From DASQFQ01 sp963722815 (GTDB lineage Bacteria > Actinomycetota > Thermoleophilia > Solirubrobacterales > Solirubrobacteraceae), in the NCBI GenBank assembly GCA_963722815.1, contig CAVROM010000010.1, positions 186,001 to 250,000 of the forward strand: a stretch of DNA of 64,000 nucleotides, read 5' to 3'. The notes below the pieces were generated by a model that did no database searches, had not been told where the DNA came from, and saw only the letters and a program-made list of their open reading frames with translations. Below, piece by piece: positions 42,880 through 51,282 of this stretch (position 1 is its first letter; each line of letters opens with the position of its first letter). The position numbers were made by a program, and so were the translations under genes.

Positions 42880-44035
42880 GACGCACGTGATCGCGGGCGC
42901 CGGGCTGGCCGGCGCGAAGGCCGCCGCGGCGCTCCGCGCCGAGGGCTTCGAGGGCCGCATCGTGCTGGTCGGCGACGAGGCCGAGGCACCCTACGAGCGC
43001 CCGCCGCTCTCCAAGGACTACCTGCGCGGCGAGTCGCCGCGCGAGCAGGCGCGGGTGCACGAGGACGGCTTCTACGCCGACCACGACATCGAGCTGCTCA
43101 CCGGCACGACGGTCACCGACCTCAACGCCGCCGCGCACGACGTGACGCTCTCCACCGGCGAACGGCTCGGCTACGACCGGCTGCTGCTCGCCACCGGCTC
43201 GGAGCCGCGGCGGCTGTCGGTGCCCGGCGCCGAGCTCGACGGCGTGCACCACCTGCGCACGTTCGCCGACAGCGACGCGATCGCCGCCGCGCTGAGGCCC
43301 GGCGCGCGCGCCGTCATCGCCGGTGGCGGCTGGATCGGGATGGAGGTCGCGGCGTCGGCCCGCCAGAAGGGGCTCGACGTCACGATCGTCGAGCTCGAGG
43401 ACGTGCCGCTGTCACGCGCGCTCGGCCGCGAGGCGGGGCTGATCTACGCGCGCCTGCATCGCGAGCACGGCGTGCAGCTCCACACCGGCGTCGCGATCGC
43501 GCGGGTGGAGGGGGAGCGACGGATCGAGCGCGTGGTGCTGGCCGACGGCCGCGCGCTCGAGGCCGACCTGCTCGTGTGCGGGCTCGGCGCGATCCCCCGC
43601 ACCGAGCTGGCGCAGCGCGCCGGGCTCGTGGTCGAGAACGGAGTGCTCACCGACGCGAGCCTGCAGACCAGCGACCCGCACGTGTTCGCCGCCGGCGACA
43701 TCGCCAACGCCGAGCACCCGTTCTACGGCCGCCGCGTGCGCGTCGAGCACTGGGCCAACGCGCTCAACCAGCCGGAGGTCGCGGCCAGGGCCATGCTCGG
43801 CAAGCCCGCGACGTACGACAAGCTCCCGTACTTCTTCTCCGACCAGTACGACGCCGGCATGGAGTACCGCGGCCTCGCCATCGGCGCCGACGCGTTCGAG
43901 CTCGACGGCGACGCCGAGGCCTACGAGTTCGTCGCCTACTGGCGGCGCGAGGGCCGCACGATCGCGGCCATGAACGTGAACGTGTGGGACGTCGGCGATC
44001 AGCTCGAGGAGGCGATCCTCAGCCGCGCCATTTGA
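42872..44035 (+). CDS. FAD-dependent ferredoxin/rubredoxin reductase-like oxidoreductase (copy 2)
   Basis: The ATG at 42872 overlaps folE by 8 bp. The 387-aa protein is a pyridine-nucleotide-disulfide-type reductase: THVIAGAGLAGAKAAAALRA (FAD), APYERPPLSKDYLRGESPRE, LLATGSEPRRLSVPGAELDG, RAVIAGGGWIGMEVAASARQ (NADH), HVFAAGDIANAEHPFYGRRV and VEHWANALNQPEVAARAML. There are no redox-active Cys pairs, consistent with ferredoxin reductase families. It is paralogous to the gene at 30833. Its electron partner is not in the window. Confidence 0.88.
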   Translation: MPETHVIAGAGLAGAKAAAALRAEGFEGRIVLVGDEAEAPYERPPLSKDYLRGESPREQARVHEDGFYADHDIELLTGTTVTDLNAAAHDVTLSTGERLGYDRLLLATGSEPRRLSVPGAELDGVHHLRTFADSDAIAAALRPGARAVIAGGGWIGMEVAASARQKGLDVTIVELEDVPLSRALGREAGLIYARLHREHGVQLHTGVAIARVEGERRIERVVLADGRALEADLLVCGLGAIPRTELAQRAGLVVENGVLTDASLQTSDPHVFAAGDIANAEHPFYGRRVRVEHWANALNQPEVAARAMLGKPATYDKLPYFFSDQYDAGMEYRGLAIGADAFELDGDAEAYEFVAYWRREGRTIAAMNVNVWDVGDQLEEAILSRAI

Positions 44036-44567
44036 CCGAGCACCCGCGCGCGCGGGTCTCCGCCTCGGCCGGCGTCGCGCCGGCCAGCGCGGCGTCGATC
44101 GCCGCGCGCAGCCACGCGGCGCCGCGGCTCTCGTCCTGGTGGTCGCCGTCCGGCGCGCCGCGGTAGACGAGCCGGTGCTCGCCGTCGAGCACGAACAGGT
44201 GCGGCGTCACCTCGGCGCCGAGCGCGCGGGCCACCGACTGGTCCTCGTCGTGCAGGTACGGGTACGGCCACGCCTGGTCGCGCACGAAGCGCTGCATCGC
44301 CTCGAGCGAGTCGGCCGGGTAGCGCGCCGCGTCGTTGGCGTTGATGCCGAGGAAGCGCACGCCGCGCTCGGCGTAGTCCTCGGCCGCCCGCCGCAGCCGC
44401 GTGTTCCACGCGATCACGTACGGGCAGTGGTTGCAGGTGACCACGAGCACCGTCGCGGCGGGCGCCGGGTCCTGCGGGACGGCGTGGACTACGCCGTCGG
44501 TATCGGGGAGCGCGAACTCGGGAACCGCGTCGCCGAGCCCGAAGCGGGTCTGCGTGGTGTCGGCCAT
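44019..44567 (-). CDS. Thioredoxin-fold redoxin (AhpC/TSA-like)
   Basis: The start is ATG at 44567 (MADTTQTRFGLGDAVPEFAL). The 182-aa protein has PDTDGVVHAVPQ, the redox motif VVTCNHCPYVIAWNTRLRRA (C-x2-C), GINANDAARYPADSLEAMQR and EVTPHLFVLDGEHRLVYRGA, and a third Cys near the end (RGCSVKW) that is conserved in this subfamily. It may act as a peroxiredoxin or thiol reductase. It overlaps both neighbours: 17 bp with the FAD gene (convergent) and 79 bp with WS/DGAT. Confidence 0.85.
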   Translation of the reverse strand: MADTTQTRFGLGDAVPEFALPDTDGVVHAVPQDPAPAATVLVVTCNHCPYVIAWNTRLRRAAEDYAERGVRFLGINANDAARYPADSLEAMQRFVRDQAWPYPYLHDEDQSVARALGAEVTPHLFVLDGEHRLVYRGAPDGDHQDESRGAAWLRAAIDAALAGATPAEAETRARGCSVKWRG

Positions 44568-45901
44568 GGCTCCATGGTGGCACGCAGCTCGTCGAGCGCC
44601 GCGTGCAGGTCGAGCGCGAGCAGGTCGGAGTCGGGCAGCGTCTCGGGGTCGGCGTAAAGCCCGAAGCAGGCGTCGGCGCCGATCGTCGTCATCCCGATCG
44701 AGAGCGCGTGGCGCTCCGACAGCGGCACCACCGGATACGCCTCGCGCAGCCGGCAGCCGCGCAGGTACATCGGCATCCGCGGGCCGGGGATGTTGGAGAC
44801 GACGAGGTTGTAGACGCGCGGGCTGGCGAGCGCGTGCGCGGCGGCCTTCTGCAGCGTCCGCGGCGCGTACGCCAGCGCCTGCATCGCCGCGTCCGCGTCC
44901 TCCGGCACGCCCGCCTCCTTGCGCGTCCGCGTCGCGTCGCTGACCCGCCACAGCCGGTCGAGCGGATCGGGCGAGGAGGCCGGCAGCTCGACGAACATGA
45001 ACGTGATCCGGTTGCCGAGCTCGCCGACGGCCTCGGAGCGCACATTGACCGGCACCATCGCCTTGAGGTCGCGCGGGCGCTCCTGGCGGCGCTCGGCGTG
45101 GAGGCGCAGCGCGCCCGCGACCGCCGCGAGCAGGACGTCGTTGACGGTCACGCCGTGGTGGTTCTTGATCGCGCGCAGCTCGTCGAGCGGGCGCCGCGCG
45201 GTGGCGAGGTGGCGGTCGGGCGAGCTGGGAGCGTTGAGCAGGCTCGGCGGGGCCACCGGGAGCACGGCGCCGGCCAGCGCGCGGCCGGTCCGGAGCAGCG
45301 CGCGGGGAAGGCCGAAGGGCGCCTTCAGCAGCCCCAGCGGCTCGCGCGCGCGATCGAACGCGCCGCGTGCCAGCAGCTCGAGCGCGTGCGGCGCGGGCGC
45401 CGGCAGCCACTCCTCCGCCTCGACGGTCGACGGCTCCGGCTCGAAGTCGAGCAGCAGCGAGCCGAGCTCGACCGCGGCGAGCCCGTCGACCATGCAGTGG
45501 TGCGCCTTGCCGACGAGCCCGATGCGGCCGTCCGCCAGCTCGGGCGCGATCCAGATCTCCCACAGCGGCCGGTCGCGCCGCAGCGGCTCCGAGAGCACGG
45601 CGTCGGCGAGATCCTCGAGCTGCTCGGCGGCCGAGTGGTGGATGTGCTCGGCGGGGTCGAAGTCCTCCGCGTCGACCCACAGCGGCGCGTGCAGGCCGAG
45701 CGCGTCGGGCGCGATGCGCTGGCGGTAGCGCGGCGCGCGGCCGAGCCGGCCCGCGATGTGCGCGAACAGCTCGCCGAAGCCCGGCCGGGGGCCGTGCTCC
45801 GGAGCCGCGAACGTCGCGGCCCAGCCCACGTGCATGTGGGCGCTGGGGCTTTCAACAGCCAGGAACGACGCGTCGAGCGCCGAGAGCCGTTGGGGCGGCA
45901 T
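44489..45901 (-). CDS. Wax ester synthase / diacylglycerol acyltransferase (WS/DGAT)
   Basis: The 470-aa protein begins MPPQRLSALDASFLAVESP, the classic start of the family. Motifs are PLWEIWIAPELADGRIGLVG, active site GKAHHCMVDGLAAVELGSLL (HHxxxDG), NDVLLAAVAGALRLHAERR, MVPVNVRSEAVGELGNRITF and the C-terminal VSNIPGPRMPMYLRGCRLRE. It esterifies acyl-CoA to alcohols or diacylglycerol for storage lipid. The last ~30 residues lie over the redoxin gene and may be an artefact of the open frame. Confidence 0.93.
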   Translation of the reverse strand: MPPQRLSALDASFLAVESPSAHMHVGWAATFAAPEHGPRPGFGELFAHIAGRLGRAPRYRQRIAPDALGLHAPLWVDAEDFDPAEHIHHSAAEQLEDLADAVLSEPLRRDRPLWEIWIAPELADGRIGLVGKAHHCMVDGLAAVELGSLLLDFEPEPSTVEAEEWLPAPAPHALELLARGAFDRAREPLGLLKAPFGLPRALLRTGRALAGAVLPVAPPSLLNAPSSPDRHLATARRPLDELRAIKNHHGVTVNDVLLAAVAGALRLHAERRQERPRDLKAMVPVNVRSEAVGELGNRITFMFVELPASSPDPLDRLWRVSDATRTRKEAGVPEDADAAMQALAYAPRTLQKAAAHALASPRVYNLVVSNIPGPRMPMYLRGCRLREAYPVVPLSERHALSIGMTTIGADACFGLYADPETLPDSDLLALDLHAALDELRATMEPWPTPRRPASGSATRFPSSRSPIPTA

Positions 45902-46016
45902 GGGGGTCTCCTCCCGGTGGTCTCCGTACGCAGGCCCCTGCAGGTCCCGCGGCTCCGTCCTCCGCCATCGACAGTAGCGCGTCGCTCTCAGCGCGTCGCC
46001 AGTCTTTACGAGACTT

Positions 46017-46872
46017 TCAAATGTCGCCGGAGAAGGTGTCGCACGCGGTGGCGTCGCCGCGGTCGAAGCCGGTCCGGAACCAGCGGGTGCGCTGCTCGGC
46101 GGTGCCGTGCGTGAACGTCTCCGGGCTGATCCGCCCGGTGGCCTGCTCCTGGATGCGGTCGTCGCCGACCGAGCCGGCCGCGGTCAGCCCCTCCTCGAGG
46201 TCGCCCTGCTCGAGCAGCCCGCGCTCGAACGTCGAGTGCGCCCACACGCCGGCGAGGCAGTCGGCCTGCAGCTCGGTGCGGACGGAGAGCGCGTTGCGCT
46301 GGTCGGAGTTCTCTCGTGAGGCGTCGCTCGACCTGCTTCGTGATGCCGGTGAGCGTCTGCACGTGGTGGCCGTACTCGTGCGCGATCACGTACGCCTGGG
46401 CGAAGTCGCCGGGCGCCTGGAAGCGCTGGGCGAGCTCGCGGAAGAAGCCGAGGTCGAGGTAGATCTTGCGGTCGAGCGGGCAGTAGAACGGCCCGGTGCC
46501 GGAGGAGCCTTCGCCGCAGCCGGTCGGCGTCCGCTGCCGGAACAGCACGAGCTCCGTCGGGGAGAAGCTGCGCCCGGCCTTCTGGAAGTCGGCGGCCCAG
46601 AACTTCTGCAGGTCGCGGACGACGAACGAGCTGAAGTCGACGAGCTCGGACTCGGCGTCGGGCGCGTTGTCCATCGTCGAGCCGCCGCTCGCGGGCTGGG
46701 ACGGGAACTGCTCGAACGGGCTGTCGACGCTGTAGCCGCCTCCGCCCAGCAGCAGGATCAGGACGGTGACGACGACGCCGACGAGACCACCGCCGACGGG
46801 GAGCGCCGCACGGCCGCCGGGCATGGCCCGACGGTCCTCCACGCCGCCCGAACCTCCGCGCGTCCAACGCAT
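46017..46872 (-). CDS. Neutral zinc metallopeptidase (PF04228), one frame change near 46313
   Basis: The protein has a short basic start, one membrane helix (GGLVGVVVTVLILLLGGGGY), then a periplasm-facing protease domain: VVRDLQKFWAADFQKAGRSF, CPLDRKIYLDLGFFRELAQR and the zinc site AYVIAHEYGHHVQTLTGI. After removing one base near 46313 it continues SDQRNALSVRTELQADCLAG (third ligand Glu), VWAHSTFERGLLEQGDLEEG and ISPETFTHGTAEQRTRWFR. It is the YpfJ/KPN_02809-type family of unknown substrate. Confidence 0.85.
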
Positions 46873-46901
46873 GGACGCGGACTACCCGGGGGCGGCGCGG
46901 T

Positions 46902-46967
46902 TCAGCGCGTGCGCTTGCCGCGCTCGCGGTTGATGCTGGAGAGGAGGGCGATCTGAAGCAGGCTCAT
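46902..46967 (-). CDS. Micro-ORF, 21 aa, Arg-rich (paralogue of the 29-aa ORF upstream)
   Basis: The peptide reads MSLLQIALLSSINRERGKRT plus a final Arg. It shares the pattern S-L-Q-x-A-x4-I-N-x-[DE]-R-x-[RK] with the peptide at 47170-47259. The pairing of a hydrophobic start with a basic end suggests a small membrane-active or nucleic-acid-binding peptide. The ribosome site is poor. Expression is unproven. Confidence 0.35.
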   Translation of the reverse strand: MSLLQIALLSSINRERGKRTR

Positions 46968-47020
46968 GCCGAGACTCTGGCATTCAGAGGAACCGCCGGT
47001 ACGGCGGGGAACAGGCGTGC

Positions 47021-47044
47021 GCAGGTACGGGAGGCCGTACCTGC
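47021..47044 (-). terminator. Perfect hairpin after the 34-aa micro-ORF
   Basis: GCAGGTACGG / CCGTACCTGC form a perfect 10-bp stem with a GAGG loop, 12 nt beyond the stop of the micro-ORF at 47056. It separates the upstream two micro-ORFs from the third. Confidence 0.6.
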
Positions 47045-47055
47045 CCGCCCCGCGG

Positions 47056-47160
47056 CTACCAGGCCGAGGCGCCGGAGATCGCGCCGGCCGGGCGCGGGGT
47101 CTCGCGGACGACAGGCACGCAGAAGGCGGGCTGGCTCATGATGCGGGGGCGGACGGGCAT
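47056..47160 (-). CDS. Micro-ORF, 34 aa
   Basis: ATG at 47160 is preceded by AGGAG at good spacing. The peptide begins MPVRPRIMSQPAFCVPVVRE and ends TPRPAGAISGASAW. It has one Cys, several Pro and a C-terminal Trp. It is not homologous to the flanking micro-ORFs. A precursor-peptide role is conceivable, but no modification enzyme is adjacent. It lies 9 bp after the 29-aa ORF. Confidence 0.4.
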   Translation of the reverse strand: MPVRPRIMSQPAFCVPVVRETPRPAGAISGASAW

Positions 47161-47169
47161 CGAAGGCTC

Positions 47170-47259
47170 CTAGATAAAGCGGCGGCGCTTGCGGGAGACG
47201 CGTGCGCGGTCGCTGTTGATGGCGCGAGCGGTGGCGTGCTGCAGGCTGGAAGAGTTCAT
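47170..47259 (-). CDS. Micro-ORF, 29 aa, Arg-rich
   Basis: ATG at 47259 has a near-perfect ribosome site (GAGGAGG, about 10 nt upstream), strong support for translation. The peptide begins MNSSSLQHATARAINSDRAR and ends VSRKRRRFI. It shares S-L-Q-x-A and I-N-x-[DE]-R with the 21-aa ORF at 46902. The highly basic tail suggests binding to RNA, DNA or acidic membrane lipid. No family is known to me. Confidence 0.5.
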   Translation of the reverse strand: MNSSSLQHATARAINSDRARVSRKRRRFI

Positions 47260-47447
47260 GGTGCGTAGCTTCCTCCTCTCGTGCGGATCCGGACATGGGG
47301 GAGGCAGGCGTCCGGTGGGTACGGATTACCGCCCCTTTAGGTGGGGCCGGCCACCAGGTACGCGGCGGCGAGGCGATGATCGCGCTGGCGCCGAAGCGGG
47401 CGCGCTGAACAGCAGCGCGAAGTCGCAGTTGCGGAGGGCGGCGGCGC

Positions 47448-47807
47448 TCAGGCGGTGGTGGCGGCGACCGGCGGCGAGACGGCGTCGACGAACGACAGCT
47501 GCTCCAGCGCGCCGGTCAGCTCGAACACGCGCTCGACCGGCCGGGGACCCTGGATGAACTCGACGCGGCAGCCGCGCTCGGTGCCCTCGCTGCTCAGATC
47601 GAGCAGCGCGCGCAGCCCGAGGCAGTCGATGAACGAGACGCGCCGCAGATCGATCGTGGCCGCGCCGGCGCGGTGCCAGACGCCGTCGATGGCGCGCGTG
47701 AGCTGGTCGACGGTGGCGAGGTCGATCTCGCCCTCGACGGCGAACACGGCGCCGCTTTCGAAGTCACGGAACTCCAACACCCTGAGGAACGGCTTCTCCG
47801 GCTGCAC
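47448..47807 (-). CDS. STAS-domain anti-sigma factor antagonist-like protein
   Basis: The 119-aa STAS protein shows VLEFRDFESGAVFAVEGEID, LATVDQLTRAIDGV, ATIDLRRVSFIDCLGLRALL, and SSEGTERGCRVEFIQGPRPV. In SpoIIAA/RsbV proteins the residue after the conserved Asp is the Ser phosphorylated by the anti-sigma kinase (D-S-S-G-L). Here it is Cys (D-C-L-G-L), so regulation by Ser phosphorylation is unlikely at this position. No kinase gene is adjacent. Confidence 0.8.
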   Translation of the reverse strand: MQPEKPFLRVLEFRDFESGAVFAVEGEIDLATVDQLTRAIDGVWHRAGAATIDLRRVSFIDCLGLRALLDLSSEGTERGCRVEFIQGPRPVERVFELTGALEQLSFVDAVSPPVAATTA

Positions 47808-47828
47808 TGACCCCTACCTCGTCGTGGC

Positions 47829-47888
47829 CCGGCTTCCTCATGAAGCCGGCCGCTCCTCCGACTTTACCGGACCGAAACGGAGGAGCGG
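47829..47888 (-). terminator. Two adjacent hairpins between the oxidase and the STAS gene
   Basis: CCGGCTTC / GAAGCCGG (8-bp stem, 47829-47849) is followed by an 11-bp perfect stem CCGCTCCTCCG / CGGAGGAGCGG (47850-47888) with a 17-nt loop. They follow the stop of the oxidase gene, so they probably end it; the larger loop could also carry a regulatory site for the STAS gene. Confidence 0.5.
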
Positions 47889-47904
47889 CGCGGTTCGCAG
47901 GCGA

Positions 47905-49289
47905 TCAGTCTGCGGAGATTGCGTGGTTTCCGCGGAAGAGGCCGGCGGGGTCGACCTCGGCCTTGACGCGGCGCAGGCGGGCGTAGCCGTCGGCGGAGTA
48001 GAACGTCGCCGGGTCGACCGTGTCCTCGGCGAAGTTCATGTACGCCGTGCCGGCGTCCCACTTCGCCATCGCGCCGATCAGCTTCGGCAGGTGCGCGTGC
48101 ACGGCGGCGCCGACCTCGGGCGACATCGGGATCCCGACGGCGAACAGCGCGAACTCGCCGGGCATGACGTCGACCGCGCCGTGGTGCTCGCCGGAGCGGG
48201 CGACGGCGCCGCCCAACTGGCGCAGCTCGGCCATCACCAGCGGCGTGCCGGAGCCCGCGCCGGCGACGGCGACGAACGCGTCGATCGCCTCGTCGTCGAG
48301 CGCGCCGAGCATCGCGTGGCCGCCGATCCCGGGCGTCGGGCCCTCGGGGTCCATGTGGATGAACGACAGGCCGGCCGGCGCCATCGGGCCGAACGAGTCC
48401 ATCTCGGGCTCGAGCGCGCGCAGCGGGGCGAACAGCTCCGCGGCGGACGCCTCGTCGCCGAGGTAGGCGCCGTCGATCGCGACGAACGCGCGGCCGGCGG
48501 AGGAACTCGGGGATGTCCGGCAGCGGCGGGACCTGGATCAGGCGCGCGCTGGTGCTGACCTCGTCGGGCGCGGTGCGGGTCCACTCGACCCACGCCTTGA
48601 GGACCTCGGCGCCGCGCTCCCACGGCCACAGCATCATCCCGGCGTAGACCGTCGGGTACGCGTACAGCTCGATCTCGACGGCGGTCACGATGCCGTAGTT
48701 GCCGCCGCCGCCGCGCAGCGCCCAGAACAGGTCGGCGTGGTCGTCGTGGGTGGCGCGGACGAGCGCGCCGTCGGCGGTCACGAGCTCGATCGCGCGGACG
48801 TTGTTGGAGGCGAGGCCGTGCTTGCGGGCGAGCCACGAGAGGCCGCCGCCGAGCGACGTAGCCGACGACGCCGACGTCGGGGCTCGAGCCGGCCAGCGGG
48901 GCGAGGCCGAGCTCGGAGGCGGGCTGGGTCACCTCGGCCCACAGCGTGCCGGCCTGGCAGCGGGCGATGCGCGCCTCGGCGTCGATCTCGACGCCGCGCA
49001 GCTCGTGGGTCTTGACGAGGATCGTGTTGGCGAGCGTGTCGTAGGCGCCGGCGTTGTGGCCGGTGCCCTGGGCGGTGACGAGCAGGCCGCGCTCGCGGGC
49101 GAACTCGACGATCGCGACGACGTCGGCGGCGGTCGCCGGGATGGCTACGGCGGCGGGGCGCTGGTCGACGGCGAGGTTCCAGGCCTGGCGGGCCTCGTCC
49201 CAATCGGTGTCGCCGGGGGCGCTGACGCGGCCCTCCATGCGCTCGCGGAGCTGGGTGGGGTCGATGCCGGGGGGATCGGTGATGAGCAT
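47905..49289 (-). CDS. FAD-linked oxidase, berberine-bridge-enzyme type; two frame changes
   Basis: ATG at 49289 (MLITDPPGIDPTQLRERMEG) has GGAG upstream. The FAD-binding PCMH domain shows RPAAVAIPATAADVVAIVEF and TAQGTGHNAGAYDTLANTIL (His likely bonded to FAD). After an extra base near 48857 comes YSLGGGLSWLARKHGLASNN, LVTADGALVRATHDDHADLF and WALRGGGGNYGIVTAVEIEL. A second extra base near 48500 precedes FVAIDGAYLGDEASAAELFA; the BBE C-terminal box DPATFYSADGYARLRRVKAE and DPAGLFRGNHAI ends it. Such enzymes oxidise sugars or secondary metabolites. The substrate is unknown. Confidence 0.85.
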
Positions 49290-49335
49290 GCCGCCATACT
49301 CCGGCCCGGCCACTCAGAGCGCATCAGGGACATCC

Positions 49336-50081
49336 CTAGTGTCGCTTCGCGAAGTGCGCGATCGCCTCCTGCGCCTCGGGGGTGGGGAAGAGGTCGATGC
49401 ACGTCTGGGTCTCGCGCGCCATCGCCTCGGGCAGCAGGTCGCCGAAGCGGTCGTTGAGCATTCGCTTGGTGCGGGCGACGGCGGGGCGCGTGGTGCGGTC
49501 GAAGGCGGTGACCCACTCCGCGATCCCGGCGTCGAGGTCGTCGACGACGTCGTTGCAGAAGCCGTGGCGGTCCATCCAGCCGGCGTTCTTGAGGTCGCCG
49601 GTGAGGAGCAGCTCGCGCGCGGCGCTCTCGCCGAGCACCTCGGGCAGCAGGAGCGTGCCGGCGTTGGAGGCGCCGAGGCCGATCCGGACCTCGGGGGTCG
49701 CGAAGCGCGCGCGGCGGGTGACGATGCGGAGGTCGCAGGAGGCGGCGAACTCGAGCGCGCCGCCGATGCAGACGCCGTCGATGGCGGCGATCACCGGCAC
49801 GGGGCGACTCGAGCACGACCTGGGTCAGTCGCTGGAACTCGTCGATGGTGGCGGCGAAGGAGTCCTGGGTCGGCGTCGGCTGCCTCGAACAGGTCGTCGC
49901 CGGCCGAGAAGTCCTCGCCCGCCCCGCGGACGACGATGCAGCGGACATCGGGGTCGGTGGCGGCCGCCTGGACCGCGTCGGCGATCGCGGCGATCGTGGC
50001 GCCGCCCCAGGCGTTGCGGTGGCGCTGGTTGTCCCAGCTGACGATGCGGGCGGTGCCGAGTACCTCAGTGCTGACGTTCAT
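49336..50081 (-). CDS. Enoyl-CoA hydratase/isomerase family protein; two frame changes
   Basis: ATG at 50081 reads MNVSTEVLGTARIVSWDNQR, RNAWGGATIAAIADAVQAAA and CIVVRGAGEDFSAGDDLFEA (oxyanion loop). Extra bases near 49873 and 49803 separate the middle, after which PVIAAIDGVCIGGALEFAAS (second oxyanion Gly-Gly), CDLRIVTRRARFATPEVRIG and PTPEAQEAIAHFAKRH follow. The crotonase fold is unmistakable, but the catalytic acids are not definite. It overlaps the ligase-like gene upstream by 17 bp. Confidence 0.83.
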
Positions 50082-51282
50082 GAGCCCTCCGGATGGCTTC
50101 GGGTAGCTGGTCTCCTCGCGCGGTCCTGAACACCTTCGCGGTCTTGTGCTCGGCCACCGGCAGCGTGCCGGGGGCGAGCGGGTGGACGGCGATGTCGGTG
50201 CGCAGGGCGGCCTTGAGCTTCTGCGGGTCGGCGTCGCCCTCGACGTAGACGTGCAGGGGCGGGACGATCGGGTCGCCGTCGGCGACGATCGCGTGGCGGG
50301 CGCCGTGCAGGAGCTCGCCGATCGCCTGCGGGTAGACGTTGACCGCCTGCACGCGCAGCATGTCGTCGCGGCGGCCGCCGATGCGGATGCGGGGCGTGGT
50401 GCGGCCGCAGGGACAGGTGTCGGTCCAGACAGTGGCGAGATCGCTCGAGCGGTAGCGCAGGAGGGGTGAGGCCTGGCGGTCGAGGTGGGTCCACACGAGC
50501 TCGCCGTGCACGCCGTCCTGGAGTGGCAGCGGCTCGGCGGTGTCGGGATCGATCACCTCCAGCAGCGCGTGCTCGCCGGTGGTCAGGTGCAGGCCGTCGG
50601 AGTGGCCGCACTCGCCGGCCATCGTCGACCACACGTCGCTCATCCCGAACGTGTCGGCGACGGTGACGTTCCACGCATGCTCGATCTCGGCGCGGACGGC
50701 GGCGAGGCCCGCGCCCGGCTCGCCGGCGGTGACGATGTGGCGGAGGCCGAGGGTGGTGGGGTCGAGGTGCTGCTCGCGCGCCTTGGCGGCGAGGTAGGCG
50801 GGGAAGCTCAGGGTGCCGAAGATCGCGGTGATGCCGAGCCGCGGGATCAGGTCCAGCAGGCGCTGGGACTGGCCGATGCCGATCGGGACGACGGTGGCGC
50901 CGGACGCCTCGATCGCCATGTGGTCGGCGATGCCGCCGGCGTAGAGCGCGTAGTTGAGGCAGTGGGCGACGGTGTCGGTGGGGAGGAGGCCGGCGATCGC
51001 GAACGCCTCGCCGCCGAGCGTCGAGTTCGCCTCGTGGTCGTGCTGCGTGAGGCCGATCGCCACCGGCTCGCCGGTGGTGCCGGAGGTGACGTGGAGGCGG
51101 ACGAGCTCCTCGGGCCGCGCGCACAGGTGCTCGCCGAACGGCGGCTGCCGCTGCTGGCTCGCGCGCAGCTCCTCCTTGGTCAGCAGCGGCAGGTCGGTGA
51201 GGGTGCGCCGGCCGCGGATGCGCTCGCGGTAGAACGCGGAGCGCGCCTCGAGGTAGTCGAGCTGGGCGTCGAGCGCGGTCAT
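50065..51282 (-). CDS. Acyl/aryl-CoA ligase-like adenylating enzyme (PaaK-like)
   Basis: ATG at 51282 overlaps the EamA stop (ATGA). The 405-aa protein is short like phenylacetate-CoA ligases: FYRERIRGRRTLTDLPLLTK, phosphate loop HVTSGTTGEPVAIGLT, IFGTLSFPAYLAAKAREQHL, IVTAGEPGAG, TFGMSDVWSTMAGECGHSDG, LLRYRSSDLATVWTDTCPCG and GRRDDMLRVQAVNVYPQAIG. It should adenylate a carboxylic acid, with CoA as probable acceptor. The next gene (crotonase family) may use its CoA product. Confidence 0.85.
   Translation of the reverse strand: MTALDAQLDYLEARSAFYRERIRGRRTLTDLPLLTKEELRASQQRQPPFGEHLCARPEELVRLHVTSGTTGEPVAIGLTQHDHEANSTLGGEAFAIAGLLPTDTVAHCLNYALYAGGIADHMAIEASGATVVPIGIGQSQRLLDLIPRLGITAIFGTLSFPAYLAAKAREQHLDPTTLGLRHIVTAGEPGAGLAAVRAEIEHAWNVTVADTFGMSDVWSTMAGECGHSDGLHLTTGEHALLEVIDPDTAEPLPLQDGVHGELVWTHLDRQASPLLRYRSSDLATVWTDTCPCGRTTPRIRIGGRRDDMLRVQAVNVYPQAIGELLHGARHAIVADGDPIVPPLHVYVEGDADPQKLKAALRTDIAVHPLAPGTLPVAEHKTAKVFRTARGDQLPEAIRRAHERQH

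Noticed and set aside
46902..47259. Micro-ORFs as a RiPP biosynthetic cluster
   Set aside because: No modification enzyme, leader peptidase or dedicated transporter lies nearby; only the peptide shape would support it.
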